Positions 1 to 9,800 of a stretch of 64,000 bases of DNA are shown here, one piece after another. The notes below the pieces were generated by a model. That model was not told where the DNA came from. It saw nothing but the letters and a program-made list of their open reading frames with translations, and made no database searches. Each line of letters starts with the position of its first letter. Within the stretch, counting starts at the first letter, position 1. The position numbers and the translations under genes are program-made. The stretch comes from Komagataeibacter xylinus (GTDB lineage Bacteria; Pseudomonadota; Alphaproteobacteria; Acetobacterales; Acetobacteraceae), in the NCBI RefSeq assembly GCF_031081985.1, contig NZ_JARWSK010000008.1, forward strand, positions 62,001 to 126,000, read 5' to 3'.

Positions 1-207
1 ATGCACACTGATGGAAAATGAGCGCCCTGGATGCGCGTCGGCGATCCTCTCACCGTAAAGCGTTACGGCAGTCGAGATTTCCGCGAGCGTCCGGGCTTCT
101 GTCATCCCCCGTGCACCAAGGTGTTCCATCGGCAGCGCCTTAAGGATGGTGCAGCCGTCGGAACGGATGCGCACGGCGGGAGTGGCAATCAGGGCAAAGA
201 CTGGCAT
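1..207 (-). CDS. Hypothetical protein, cut by the left window edge
   Basis: A reading frame on the minus strand stays open from an ATG at 207 to base 1, so only about the first 69 residues are visible. A GGAG ribosome site lies seven bases before this ATG; an in-frame ATG at 219 is less well placed. The protein begins MPVFALIATPAVRIRSDG and has no signal peptide or membrane segment that I can see. It follows ardC by about 57 bases on the same strand and is probably co-transcribed with it. I do not recognise the family. Confidence 0.5.
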   Translation of the reverse strand, partial: MPVFALIATPAVRIRSDGCTILKALPMEHLGARGMTEARTLAEISTAVTLYGERIADAHPGRSFSISVH

Positions 208-264
208 GATGAACTCCATCACTCAGCGCGCCCTTGCGGGCGCATATATTTTCAGGGTTGGGTT

Positions 265-1164
265 TCAGGCGGCAGAAGCCACGTCCTCGACGGATGGCTG
301 ACGTGTCGATGAGCTGAAAATGTATTGGGCCGCGGCTGAAGCAGCACTCGCTGCGGTGAAAATGGCGCGCTTGTCAGCCTTCAGCAGTTCCAGCCAGTTC
401 CCGATGTAATCAGCATGGCGGACCGTCGGCTCGATCTGCAGTTCCGCGCATACGAAAGCAGATGTCATCTCTGCGACCAGTTCCTCGGCCGCGTAGGCAT
501 GGTCCCCAAACCGCCTGCCAAAGGTGCGCGCCAGTCGGCTTTCGGCCCCGGTCCAATGCCCGATCTCGTGAAAGACGGTTCGGTACCAGTCGATCTGGTT
601 GAAATAGGACTGCTGGGGCGGAACCCGGATGAAGTCCGCATCCGGGGCATAAAATGCCTTGTCACCACCGATGCGAATGTCCGCCCCGGTTTCGGTCATC
701 AGCGCTTCCGCGTGCGGCACGATTTCGCGTTCCGGCAACGGCGCGGTCGGCGCGACCATGCTCTCCGGCAGGTTCTCGCACTGGTCAAGATTGAACACCG
801 TAAACCGCTTTAGAAACGGGATCTGGCGTGGCTCGTCGGAACCTGCTTCCGATTTTGGCGTGAAACGGTCGGCATAAAATACAGTCGTTCCCTTCTCGCC
901 TTTCCTGACATTGCCGCCCTGCGCATGCGCCTGGCGGAACGTCAGCCATTTCTGGGTACAAAACCCCTGCATCTCTACCGAACCCCACAGCATCAGGATG
1001 TTGATCCCGGAATAGGCCCGGTCGGTCGCGGCATTACGCGGCAGGGCAATGCCGCATTTCGTGCGGCTCCACGGGCAGACCCATGGCACGGTTCCCGCTT
1101 CAAGTTCGCGGATGATGCGGTCAGTGACGCACTGGTGGATGTCGGTACGTTCAGTTCTGGCCAT
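265..1164 (-). CDS. ardC: ArdC-type antirestriction protein with zincin-like metallopeptidase domain
   Basis: About 299 aa. The N-terminal half (residues 1-130) matches the ssDNA-binding domain of ArdC (early MARTERTDIHQ, then TVPWVCPW). The C-terminal half carries the metallopeptidase motif HEIGHWTG near residue 200, with a downstream glutamate in YAAEELVAEM as the likely third metal ligand. ArdC proteins protect incoming plasmid DNA from type I and II restriction during conjugation, so this protein should act in the cytoplasm on entering single strands. The ATG at 1164 has GGAG seven bases upstream. The open frame extends upstream of it, but that stretch is arginine- and proline-rich and unlike the family, so I excluded it. 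Confidence 0.9.
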   Translation of the reverse strand: MARTERTDIHQCVTDRIIRELEAGTVPWVCPWSRTKCGIALPRNAATDRAYSGINILMLWGSVEMQGFCTQKWLTFRQAHAQGGNVRKGEKGTTVFYADRFTPKSEAGSDEPRQIPFLKRFTVFNLDQCENLPESMVAPTAPLPEREIVPHAEALMTETGADIRIGGDKAFYAPDADFIRVPPQQSYFNQIDWYRTVFHEIGHWTGAESRLARTFGRRFGDHAYAAEELVAEMTSAFVCAELQIEPTVRHADYIGNWLELLKADKRAIFTAASAASAAAQYIFSSSTRQPSVEDVASAA

Positions 1165-1238
1165 GATCAGTCTCCAGAAAGTGCAGACGCCGCCCCGAAG
1201 GGCGGCGCGGATGGGCAGCGAATGGCGAGGTGGTGGTG

Positions 1239-1394
1239 TCACCTGAGATCGATGATGCCCGTGCACGGATCGAGGAAGACGTCGGGCAGCAGGAGGAAAG
1301 TGACCATGGAGGCCGTCCAGAGGAGCACGATGGCGACGAATTTGGCGATTTCGACGGCGGGGCGGGACGGCGGCGCAATGCGGTTCTGTGCCAT
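1239..1394 (-). CDS. Small single-pass membrane protein
   Basis: A 51-aa frame (starting MAQNRIAPPSRP) with one strong hydrophobic stretch (roughly residues 17-37, IAKFVAIVLLWTASMVTFLL) and a short tail. An AGGA sequence precedes the ATG by about nine bases. It lies between the leader repeat at 1452-1541 and ardC and reads in the same direction, which suggests a co-transcribed accessory protein. No family recognised. The longer open frame upstream reads through the repeat and is probably not coding. Confidence 0.5.
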   Translation of the reverse strand: MAQNRIAPPSRPAVEIAKFVAIVLLWTASMVTFLLLPDVFLDPCTGIIDLR

Positions 1395-1451
1395 TTCCAG
1401 ATCCTTTTTTCGGGGGTTTCGACCCCTTCCGGCGACCGCAGGGCAGACTGG

Positions 1452-1541
1452 CGGGCAAGGGCGCCGCACAGCGGCGGCACCGGAGCCGCGCACAGATGGC
1501 GCAGCCATCGCGCACGGCGAGGAGCCACACCTTGCGCGGCA
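1452..1541 (-). repeat. Structured leader repeat, copy 1 of 3
   Basis: First of three related ~90-base segments (others at 6698-6788 and 12069-12159). It lies about 58 bases upstream of the 51-aa membrane protein, in the leader of the leftward unit that includes ardC. It contains a short hairpin with arms ATGGC and GCCAT around GCA; the corresponding arms differ in copies 2 and 3 with two paired changes. An AT-rich stretch at about 1563-1620, a likely promoter region, lies just beyond it. Confidence 0.65.
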
Positions 1542-1612
1542 GGCTGGACTGTGGTGCCTGCCTCCTTTCTTTACTATTTCATTTATTTCTATATTTTATT
1601 TTTATTATATTT

Positions 1613-2128
1613 TTATTCAGATTTGGCCTTTCCAGAGCCGCCATCCGGTTGTCCGGATCGGGCTTTTTGCGGGGATGCCAGATAGGGGCAACTGATCCGC
1701 GCAGGCGTGACATCAATCCACAAACGATTGCCCGCAGTCGCCTTCAGTGCCTTACGGATGGTATCGGCGGAAAGAAATTCCGCGCCATCGTCACCGCCAA
1801 ACGATGCGCGTTTGACATCGTACCAGTCGTCAGGACATGTGCGCGGGTCCGCTTCGACAGCATAGGCGACAAGGTTCGCCTGCCCCTCGGCATCACTGAG
1901 GCCCGGATAACCATTCGACATCAGGTACACCCCATGATCGCCGACCAGCATAAGTCCTGCCGGTATTCTGGTACGGTCGACATCCGCACCGGTCGGATGG
2001 CGCGACGATACGCCAGCCTTGAGAAAGGCCGGGTCAACAAGCTGATCATAGGTAGGGGAATGTTCGCTCGCGGCTTGCGCATGAGCAAGAAGACGCGCCA
2101 CGAGGGCATGGTCGAAATGCAGTTTCAT
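1613..2128 (-). CDS. DUF3085 family protein
   Basis: 171 aa from an ATG at 2128 with AAGGA eight bases before it. The start MKLHFDHALVARLLAHAQ and the central segment containing GLMLVGDHGVYLMSNG fit the DUF3085 family, small proteins of unknown function common on alphaproteobacterial plasmids next to ardC and large helicases. No membrane segment is present. A rho-independent terminator sits just upstream, so this gene probably has its own promoter. The C-terminal tail (SGQPDGGSGKAKSE) is polar and likely disordered. Confidence 0.75.
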   Translation of the reverse strand: MKLHFDHALVARLLAHAQAASEHSPTYDQLVDPAFLKAGVSSRHPTGADVDRTRIPAGLMLVGDHGVYLMSNGYPGLSDAEGQANLVAYAVEADPRTCPDDWYDVKRASFGGDDGAEFLSADTIRKALKATAGNRLWIDVTPARISCPYLASPQKARSGQPDGGSGKAKSE

Positions 2129-2165
2129 CGCAGTATTCCTTTGTGTATGTCCCTTTCGAGGACAC

Positions 2166-2198
2166 AAAAAAAGGCGGGACACCGAAGTATCCCGCCTT
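2166..2198 (-). terminator. Rho-independent terminator, leftward
   Basis: On the minus strand, a nine-base-pair stem (AAGGCGGGA paired with TCCCGCCTT, ten-base loop) is followed by a run of seven T residues. It lies about 54 bases beyond the stop codon of the DUF5983-like gene, so it should end the leftward unit running from the ~4.5 kb region. Confidence 0.85.
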
Positions 2199-2251
2199 AA
2201 GAAATAACAACCGGCGCCTCTGGCCCAAGGGACGCCCGATGCCGTTGCCGG

Positions 2252-2560
2252 TCATTCATCTTCATCATCATCAAAGAAACGAAGCGAAGCATCGACCGGG
2301 CCGTCCGCATCAAACAGGACGTAATCACAGTCGTGATTCCGGGCTAGGGCGAGAATGGTCCGCAGTGACCGCGACCCCGGCCAATCATGGGAGTATGGAT
2401 CCAGCGGGACATGGACAAACCATCCGTGCGGGCCGGACAGGCAGGTGAGGCCAAAGGAACCACCTGACCTTGCATATCTCTCAAGGTGTCCACGGTCCGA
2501 CAGGGGGAGATGACCGGTGCTTAGGTCGAGGAATTTCCGGATCTGGAAAGGCGCTAACAT
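2252..2560 (-). CDS. DUF5983-like protein
   Basis: 102 aa from an ATG at 2560 with GGGAG eight bases upstream. It shows the hallmarks I associate with DUF5983: an early LSTGHL segment, a central aromatic-rich region, and DYVLFDADGP near the end, followed by an acidic tail (FFDDDEDE). The function is unknown. It follows the PAPS-reductase-family gene by 31 bases and is probably translated from the same message. The open frame continues upstream but has no family signature there. Confidence 0.65.
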   Translation of the reverse strand: MLAPFQIRKFLDLSTGHLPLSDRGHLERYARSGGSFGLTCLSGPHGWFVHVPLDPYSHDWPGSRSLRTILALARNHDCDYVLFDADGPVDASLRFFDDDEDE

Positions 2561-2591
2561 CGGGTTTCTCCCTGCTTCAGGATGAGGCGGG

Positions 2592-3617
2592 TCAGACCGG
2601 CCCGGCGCTCTCGCCGAATGCGCCGGCGGGCAGGACCCATTGTTCGGGGGATGTGAGGACACGGCCACGCCAGCGGTGGCAGAGCGCGCGGCGCACCAGA
2701 CCCGGGTGCTGGCGCACGGGGCCATAAACCGTGCCGCCGCTGGCCAGCGTGCCGAGGTCCCGGTCGCGTCGGATGGTGCAGCCAAATGCGCGTTCCCACT
2801 CACACAGCCGGGCGAACCGATCCGGGTCCATGTGCCGCAGCGTTGCAGCCTGATCAGCAGACATGAATACACATGCCAGGCAGGACAGACGGCCAAACCC
2901 GAGTTGATAGGGAAGCGGCGGAATCACGCCATGCCGACGCAGGATCTGCCAGACATCCGCTTCACTCCAGGCATGTACCGGCCGCCAGTGATCGATATGC
3001 CGTCGGATCCGACCATCACGACAGTCTGCCCGGTGCCGCTCAAAGACAGCGTAGCGGGCACGGTTCGCGGATTCCGCCGCGCGTTCTCCGGTTACAAACA
3101 GGGTCCGGGCATGACTGAAGCGCGCCTGGTTCCGCAGGGCGCCATCCGCAACCATGATCTTGGCGTATGGGGAACACCAGCGGACCGACAGGTTCGCCGA
3201 AACCTGCGGGAAGCGGCGTCGCGTATTGGGCGGTCCCTTGCCACCGACAGTGACCCGCCCCGTCGGCGTATCGAACCAGACCGGTGCGGTCGGCGCATTC
3301 TCGCGCAGCATTTCCCGCACGATCCCGCCCCGGCGCGCGGAAAAATACAGCCTGACGCCAAGGGCTGCAGCCAGATGCCGCCCGTAATCGGGCACATGTG
3401 GCCAGTCAAAAACGTCCCCGTCATCGTCCACACGATGGTGCCACAACTCGATGCGCTGCGGCGCCACGCCCTTTTCGAGCAGGTGCAGGGTACTGGCGAG
3501 GGAATCCTTGCCAAAGGAACAGGCGACGATGACGTGATCATAACGCGCCAGATCAGGTATCTCTCCGGGCTCCGGCACGACGGTTCCCTGACGGGATGAC
3601 AGGCTTGCGGTCACCAT
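2592..3617 (-). CDS. PAPS-reductase-family (adenine nucleotide alpha-hydrolase) protein
   Basis: 341 aa. The PP-loop SFGKDSLAS lies near residue 36, defining an ATP-pyrophosphatase fold related to PAPS reductase and to DndC-type sulfur-transfer enzymes. Later come RWCSPYAKI and a cysteine pair (CLAC, near residue 250) that could bind a metal or a cluster. There is no sign of cysJ/cysI neighbours, so assimilatory sulfate reduction is unlikely; plasmid and phage relatives of this type have no firm function. The ATG at 3617 is preferred over the one at 3623 because AAGGAG is seven bases before it and only one base before the other. Confidence 0.75.
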   Translation of the reverse strand: MVTASLSSRQGTVVPEPGEIPDLARYDHVIVACSFGKDSLASTLHLLEKGVAPQRIELWHHRVDDDGDVFDWPHVPDYGRHLAAALGVRLYFSARRGGIVREMLRENAPTAPVWFDTPTGRVTVGGKGPPNTRRRFPQVSANLSVRWCSPYAKIMVADGALRNQARFSHARTLFVTGERAAESANRARYAVFERHRADCRDGRIRRHIDHWRPVHAWSEADVWQILRRHGVIPPLPYQLGFGRLSCLACVFMSADQAATLRHMDPDRFARLCEWERAFGCTIRRDRDLGTLASGGTVYGPVRQHPGLVRRALCHRWRGRVLTSPEQWVLPAGAFGESAGPV

Positions 3618-3781
3618 GGACATTCTCCTTGTCTGAATGTCTTCTGGCGGTCCGAAGGGATATCGCGGGTCAAACGCGGCGCGTGCGCCGGCATCGCAGG
3701 CCCGCGGAGCGGGACAAGAGCCACCGTTTGACGCGCGATGGCCCTTCGGGCATATTTTTTTCCTGTGTATTCCTGCTTTTC

Positions 3782-4195
3782 CTACGCGTCCGCGTTCAGG
3801 TATTCGTGCAGATACCGGCGCAGCAGCAAGCAGGCTGCATGGGTGTCCCGCTCACCGTCATCCGCAAGGACACGATCCATCACTCTGGCGAGAACGGCGG
3901 CTGCCTCTCGGCCCGGGCTGAAAACAAGGGAAAACCCAAACTGTCCCTGCAGCACGCCGGTCCCGGCATCGTGGACCATGGCCACGATCTCGCCATGGAC
4001 GACTTCCTCGACCTCGAGGTCCACTTCCTGACCGTCAGGCAGAATGGTGGTCCGGATCCCGTCAGAGTCTACACTGTCGGGGACGGCATTGAGGACGATC
4101 CGCGCAGCAGCCTCAGCGTCCGTCGCCGTGACCCTGAAATCGCCGGCATCGGCTTCAAACAGGCGCTCAACCAGCGTGACACGAAAATCAGGCAT
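3782..4195 (-). CDS. Hypothetical protein
   Basis: 137 aa, acidic and without membrane segments. It begins MPDFRVTLVERLFEADAGDF, a pattern resembling small plasmid proteins that open with a beta-strand pair. GGGAGG lies six bases before the ATG. The start overlaps the end of the next upstream gene by eight bases, so the two are translationally coupled. Function unknown. Confidence 0.6.
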   Translation of the reverse strand: MPDFRVTLVERLFEADAGDFRVTATDAEAAARIVLNAVPDSVDSDGIRTTILPDGQEVDLEVEEVVHGEIVAMVHDAGTGVLQGQFGFSLVFSPGREAAAVLARVMDRVLADDGERDTHAACLLLRRYLHEYLNADA

Positions 4196-4526
4196 TGCCG
4201 TCCTCCCTTACCAGGACAAATTCGCTCAGTGTCTTGGCTTCGCGCCATGGGCAGTACCACACCATCACGTCCTTTCCGCAGATTTCGGCGACAGAGCCAC
4301 GCTCTCTCAGCCGGGCCAGCTCGGCCGACGTGACTCTGGGAACCGCCGTGAAAGCGGAAAATTCGACTACTGCCGCCTCCACGCTTTCATAGGGCCCCCG
4401 CCATCGGCGGGCCGCGGGCGGATAGATTTCAGGCGTTCGGATCAGAACCCCACCATCCGGGTGGAAGCCCAGTTCAACCACATACCTGCCGATCAGACGC
4501 TTTTCCGTCATGTAGTCATGGGTCAT
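4188..4526 (-). CDS. Hypothetical protein
   Basis: 112 aa from an ATG at 4526 with AAGGAG seven bases upstream (a GTG one codon earlier is also in frame but badly spaced). The protein starts MTHDYMTEKRLIGRYVVELG and ends in a segment rich in tryptophan and cysteine (VMVWYCPWREAKT). It precedes, and overlaps by eight bases, the 137-aa protein on the same strand. No family recognised. Confidence 0.6.
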   Translation of the reverse strand: MTHDYMTEKRLIGRYVVELGFHPDGGVLIRTPEIYPPAARRWRGPYESVEAAVVEFSAFTAVPRVTSAELARLRERGSVAEICGKDVMVWYCPWREAKTLSEFVLVREDGNA

Positions 4527-4635
4527 CACGGTTCTCCTTCGCCGACGCAGGTGAACGCGTAACCTGACGTTCTGGATAAGCCCGGTGGGGGCGCATCGCA
4601 GAATTTCCCGGTCGACGTCCTGCCTGAGGCCGTTG

Positions 4636-4683
4636 CTGGCTCACCGCCCGATCTCACCATTGGGACGGCGGGCCGTGAGCCAG
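4636..4683 (-). terminator. Imperfect 15-bp inverted repeat after the ParB-like gene
   Basis: Arms at 4636-4650 and 4669-4683 (CTGGCTCAC plus CGCCCG and its near complement) pair with a single mismatch around an 18-base loop. It starts 25 bases past the stop codon of the 641-aa ParB-like gene. There is no T run, so it may be an attenuator or an RNA-stabilising hairpin instead of a classical terminator. Confidence 0.4.
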
Positions 4684-4708
4684 AGCATCACGGCGGCAAC
4701 AGCCTCGC

Positions 4709-6634
4709 TCAGCTGAAACCTACAAACTCAACATGCGTCCTGAGGAATTCTTCAGGTGTCTGCGATGGCGGAGCCGGACTTTCAGCCCTGCCATGCGGCA
4801 CATCATCCCCCTGATCTGCCGCCAGGTCTGCGGGCGTGTCGGTCACTTCATCGAACTCAATGCCCGTCGCGGCAAGATCATCGGTTCCCGGGCCATCCGT
4901 CGGCGCACCAGCATCCACGTCGTCTTCCAACTCGGTATCGTCGTCATGCGCCAGGTCCCCATCATCGTCATCCGCTTCGGATGTCGGGGCGAGCGCTTCC
5001 GCGAAGGTGGCATTCAGCGCTGCGACATCGACCTGGAAACGCGCTGCAGGATGCACCCAGATCCCCTGCCCGACATGGTCCATCAGGGCGCGGCGCATTT
5101 CCTTGCCGGTATTGCGCGGCAGGATACCTTCCGCCTTTATGGCCTTCGTGATGCCGGACTTACTGAGCGTTTTCAGGAAGTCTTCATCCGCCATGGCGGG
5201 CAGATGGTCGTCCGCTTTCACGATATGGCCGACCAGGACACCCCAGTCGCCGCTATTCGTCGCGTTCTTCTCGCAGGACAGCACGGCTTTCAGCACGTCG
5301 ACAGCCGCGCCACGCAGGAGCGCCTCGTCCAGCGCCATCTCGCCATCCTGGAACAGCCCGGCAGCAGCTACGAGCCGGCGTGACGGACGGCGCTGCGGGT
5401 AGTGTGCGTTGGAATCCCCATCCACCCGGACATTCTGCGCGTTGAGGGCCGCGATCATCAGCCCGACCAAGACCCATGGATCGGCAGAGCCCCGCATGCC
5501 GTCCAATGCGGCATGCAGCGCCTGGGTGCGGAAACTGCCGATCATGTCAAAACCGCGCCCCGAGATATCCGCCCGTTCCCGTGACCCTTCGGGCAGGGCT
5601 TCAATGACGGCGGACGGCGTTACGCGACCTGCCGCCTCGCTGCCCGGCAGGACACACCAGCCCTCGCGAACCTTCAGGCGATGATCGAGCCAGAAGAATT
5701 TCGTGGCGCCCTCGCGCTGCCAGTAGATCCGCACCATGCCGGGTTCGAAGACCGGCTCGCCGTTCTCGTCGCTCTGGAGGATCAATGCGTCTTCAGGCGT
5801 GTTCTGACCCAACCACTGGCGCTGCGCCTTCTCATAGGCGAGGCCGTCATCGGTATAACGGCCGTCCTTCCCGGCTTCACCGAACAGATCTTCCTGCCAG
5901 GCGATCCGGCAGCTTTTTGCAATGGCGTCATCAAACGAGGCCTCGATTGCATAAAAACGGTCCTGCCGCAGGGCTGACGCAATCCGGTCCCAATCGGGGA
6001 TGGCAGCACCGGGTTCCCAATTTCCGTCGGGCAGTTGCTCGCCCTCATCTTCGCAGGCTTCGACATCCTCGGGCGGCGACGAGCCAACCGGGAACCCGAA
6101 ATGGCCCCAGACCTGTTCCTGCAGCGCGGTTGACGCAAGGGCGATGCTCGCCAGTTCACGATTGTCGGGACCTTTGCCCGCCTCGATCCACGCCAGAATC
6201 TCAGGCAGGATGGCAGACAGGCGGCCGATCTGCTTCAGCTGCACCGGTGTGAGCATCAACGCCTTGCAGATCGCGGTGTCATTCCACTTTTTTTCCTCCC
6301 GGAGCCTGGCAACGACCCGCCACTGTTCAACCTGGGTCATGGGCTGACGGATCATGTTCTCCGATGCGGCACGCATCCGGTCCAGTTCCGCATCGTCGCC
6401 TGCCACCGTCACCTGAATGGTTTTCAGGCCGGCCTTGACCGCGGCACGCCGGCGGCGATGCCCCGCAACGATCTTCAGGCCGTCAGGAGTTTCGCGGACC
6501 AGGGGCGGGTGGATGATCCCGACGGCCTTGACGTTCAGCGCCAGCTGGCGCTCTTCCGTCTCGTTGGGCGTGGATTTCCGCGGGTTTTCGGGGTTGTCGA
6601 GCAGGGTTTTCGGATCAACTTCGCGCAGTTCCAT
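4709..6634 (-). CDS. Large ParB/Srx-domain protein (accessory, not the partition ParB)
   Basis: 641 aa. Residues 1-110 form a ParB-type nuclease/CTPase-like domain: the family box shows as IVAGHRRRRAAVKAG, followed by ENMIRQPMTQVEQW. A helix-turn-helix-like segment (ICKALMLTPVQLKQI) lies near 130. The remaining ~450 residues include an acidic low-complexity tail (540-620) and match no domain I know. GGAG precedes the ATG at 6634. A separate, conventional parA/parB pair exists at 14.8-17.2 kb, so this is probably a conjugation- or maintenance-related ParB homologue of the kind found beside ArdC and giant helicases on alphaproteobacterial plasmids. Leader repeat copy 2 lies 64 bases upstream. 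Confidence 0.8.
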   Translation of the reverse strand: MELREVDPKTLLDNPENPRKSTPNETEERQLALNVKAVGIIHPPLVRETPDGLKIVAGHRRRRAAVKAGLKTIQVTVAGDDAELDRMRAASENMIRQPMTQVEQWRVVARLREEKKWNDTAICKALMLTPVQLKQIGRLSAILPEILAWIEAGKGPDNRELASIALASTALQEQVWGHFGFPVGSSPPEDVEACEDEGEQLPDGNWEPGAAIPDWDRIASALRQDRFYAIEASFDDAIAKSCRIAWQEDLFGEAGKDGRYTDDGLAYEKAQRQWLGQNTPEDALILQSDENGEPVFEPGMVRIYWQREGATKFFWLDHRLKVREGWCVLPGSEAAGRVTPSAVIEALPEGSRERADISGRGFDMIGSFRTQALHAALDGMRGSADPWVLVGLMIAALNAQNVRVDGDSNAHYPQRRPSRRLVAAAGLFQDGEMALDEALLRGAAVDVLKAVLSCEKNATNSGDWGVLVGHIVKADDHLPAMADEDFLKTLSKSGITKAIKAEGILPRNTGKEMRRALMDHVGQGIWVHPAARFQVDVAALNATFAEALAPTSEADDDDGDLAHDDDTELEDDVDAGAPTDGPGTDDLAATGIEFDEVTDTPADLAADQGDDVPHGRAESPAPPSQTPEEFLRTHVEFVGFS

Positions 6635-6697
6635 GGTTTTTACTCCGTGTTCTCAGGACGCCTTTCCTGATGCACTCCGGCGGCCAGCACCGGGCTG

Positions 6698-6788
6698 GCG
6701 GGGCAAGGGCGCCGCGCAGCGGCGGCACCGGACCCGCGCGCAGGCGGCGCAGACGCCGAGCACGGGGAGGCGCCACCCCTTGCGGCGC
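6698..6788 (-). repeat. Structured leader repeat, copy 2 of 3
   Basis: About 90 bases, very close to copy 3 (12069-12159) and more diverged from copy 1. It fills most of the gap between the end of the methylase-helicase gene and the ParB-like gene, in the leader of the latter. A terminal hairpin has perfect six-base arms (GGCGCC on each side of ACCCCTTGC). Confidence 0.7.
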
Positions 6789-6811
6789 CTGACCGGAGAT
6801 GGCAGCCCTTC

Positions 6812-9800
6812 TCAGGCTGCCGCCTCTTCTTCCTTCTCCCTGTCCTCGGTGTCGTCATGCACCGGGTCTTCATCGGTCGCGGTCGCCGCCAGATCGTCTT
6901 CCAGCGCTTTCAGCTCAGCACGCTTTTCATCAAGCATCGCCTGTTCCGCGAACGGCAGGCCCAGACGGGCCCGGTATGATGGCAGGCGACGCTGCGCTTC
7001 CTCCCGCATCAGGATTGCGTCACGGAGCGCGTCATCGATCCGAAGCAGCGCATGTTCAAGACGCGAGGTCAGCCCAAGGCCCTTCGTGTCGTCCTCGATG
7101 ACAATCTCAATGCGACCCGAGCGCGCTTCCACAAACAGCGTCACGTCGACCGGGCGCTTTTCGCCGCGCACGCGACGGCCAGGCCCAGCTTCGCACATGA
7201 CGGCGAACCCACCGATGCGTCCGAGGTTCCAGACCCCTGCCTCGCCGTTCTTCGCCGCCAGGCGGACCTGTGACAGGAGCCATGACCCGGCCTTCTCACG
7301 TTCGCTGACATCCCCCTTGTCCCGACGCAGTACGAACGCATCCCCCTTCGTGGGCTGACGGCTGGCAATATCCGCCTCGATAAGCGGGATCTGGCGCTCC
7401 GCGCCCGCAATCTCACGCTCGGCCCGGTCGATGGCACGTTTTACGGCGAACTGGTCGTCATAATGGGCGGCCGCGAGTCTCTCGAGCCGCGCAAGATCGG
7501 CCTCCAGCCCGGCTTTGTGCATCAGCCGGGCATCGCCTGAGGCGAGCGCCTTGGCCATGGCGAACTGGTTTCCCCCTTCCCCGCCAATGTCCTCAATCCG
7601 GCGGATGGAACGGTCACCTGACATCGCAAGGCCAATAAAGCGCTGCTTGCGTTCGAGGAGTTGCCAGTTGGTCGCGTCAACAGAACCCTGCTGGGCATAG
7701 GCGTAGAGTTCGATTTCCGCGTGCTGGTTGCCCTGCCGCTCGATGCGTCCCTCGCGCTGGATGATGTCGGAGACCAGCCACGGCACGTCGAGATGGTGCA
7801 GGGCCTTGAGGCGCTGCTGGGCGTTGACGCCGGTGCCCATGGTCGCCGTCGAGCCGATCAGGATCCGCTTGCGGCCGGCATTGAGATCACCGAACAGCTT
7901 CTGCTTCGCCGCACTCTTCCTGTAGTGCTGCATGAACGCGATTTCCGCGCGCGGCACGCCCAGGCGGATCAGTTCATCGCGGATCCACGTATAGGCGGAA
8001 AAACCGCGTGTCTCCATCGCGCTCTCGGTGCCCAGATCCGAAAAGATCATCTGCACCGCCCCCGGCAGGTCGTACGGCCGACCGGTTTCAGGATCGCTGT
8101 AACGGCTTTCCGATGTCTCCTGCCAGATCCGGAACACGTTCCCGATCATCAGGTTGAGCTTCGATGTATCGTCATTCGCGGCGAGAGGGGCGACGAAGCG
8201 CAGGTCGATCGCGGCGTGACGGGCATCCGTGATGACGGACAGGAGGATGTCATCGCCCTTCTGGGGACGCCCCTGGCGTGCTTCGATGGCGTTGATGCGG
8301 GCCGCCAGCGTCTTCTGGTAGGCCCTGAAGTTATCGTTTGTCGGTGCGACAATAATCTCGCGACGTCCGCCCCGGATCGCTGGCAGATTCACGTACTGGC
8401 GCAGGTCATCGTGCTGCACGACATCCGCGAAGTCGCGATACATCGCCATGAGGTCGGCGACGTTGACGAACTCGGTGAAGCGCGTGACCGGCTTGTAAAG
8501 CCCGCTTGGCTGCAGTTCCAGTTCGGTACGGGTTTCGCCGAAATTGGCTGCCCAGGCATCGAATTCATGCAGGTAGCGCTTCTGCAGCGCCTCAAGATCC
8601 ATATAGCGGCTGACCGTCCACATTTCGGCGAGCGTATTGGTGATGGGGGAGCCGGACGCCATGATTAGCGGACGTTCCGGATTTTTTGCCGCCAGATAGC
8701 GCGTCTTTACGAAGAGATCCCAGGCCCGCTGCGAGCCGTTCGGATCGACCCCCTTGAGGTCGGACTGGTTGGTTGCAAAACTCAGCTTCCGGAACTGCTG
8801 CGCTTCATCGACGAGGATCTGGTCGATGCCAATCTCTCCCAGATGCACGAGATCGTCCTTTCGAGCGGAAAGGCCTTCCAGCTTCGCCTGCATCTTCTCC
8901 TTCATGCTCTCGACCCGCTTGCGCGACAGGCGGTCGGCCGCGTCGACGCTTTCCAGCACTTCCTCGTAAGACGCGATCTGCGCCTCGATCATCTGGCGCT
9001 CGAAATCCCCCTCCACCGGGATGAACCTGAATGCGTCATGCGTGATGATGATCGCGTCCCAGTTTCCGGTCGCGGCCCGGGCGAGGAACCGCTGGCGCTT
9101 TGCCTTCACGAAGTTCGTCTCGTCGGCGACGAGGATCCGTGCGGTCGGGTAGAGCATGAGGAATTCGCGGGCCATCTGGGCGAGGCAGTGACCGGGGACG
9201 GCGATCATCGCCTTGCTGATCAGCCCAAGCCGCTTCTGCTCCATGACGGCCGCAACCATCGAGAAGGTCTTTCCGGAGCCGACCGCGTGCGCGATATACG
9301 TGCCGCCCGCGGCGATGATCCGCCAGATGACCCGTTTCTGGTGGGGGCGCAGGCTGATCGTGGTGCTTGCACCGGGCAGGCGCAGATGGGAGCCATCAAA
9401 CGCGCGAGCCACGAGGTTGTTGTAGGTGTCGTTATACAGCCTGACCAGCCTCTCGGCCCGATCGCTATCCTGCCAGACCCATGTCTCGAACGCACGCCTG
9501 ATCGCCGCCAGTTTTTCCTTTGCGGCTTCGGTCTCCTGTGTGTTCAGTTCGCGGTGCTCATTGCCATCGCCATCACGCCAGACATCCCATATCTTTGGCG
9601 ATGCCTGCGTCAGGGCATCTTCCAGCAGTTCGCCGGCATGTCGCCGTTCCGTTCCCCAGACTGACGTAGCCTCGGCCTTGCCCATGAACGCCCGTTTCTC
9701 CACGGTCCAGCAGGCGACAGCAGGCGCGTGATAGATGACCGTTTCGACCCCGAGCACCTCGGCGGTAAAGGCGATGATGTCACTGACCGGCAACCAGGGA

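Noticed and set aside
1165-1530. N-terminal extension of the ardC frame
   Set aside because: It reads through the leader repeat and the small membrane protein region, with no homology; the internal ATG has a good ribosome site.
3740-3761. Small GC hairpin followed by a T run on the plus strand
   Set aside because: It would terminate rightward transcription, but all nearby genes run leftward; it is probably coincidental.
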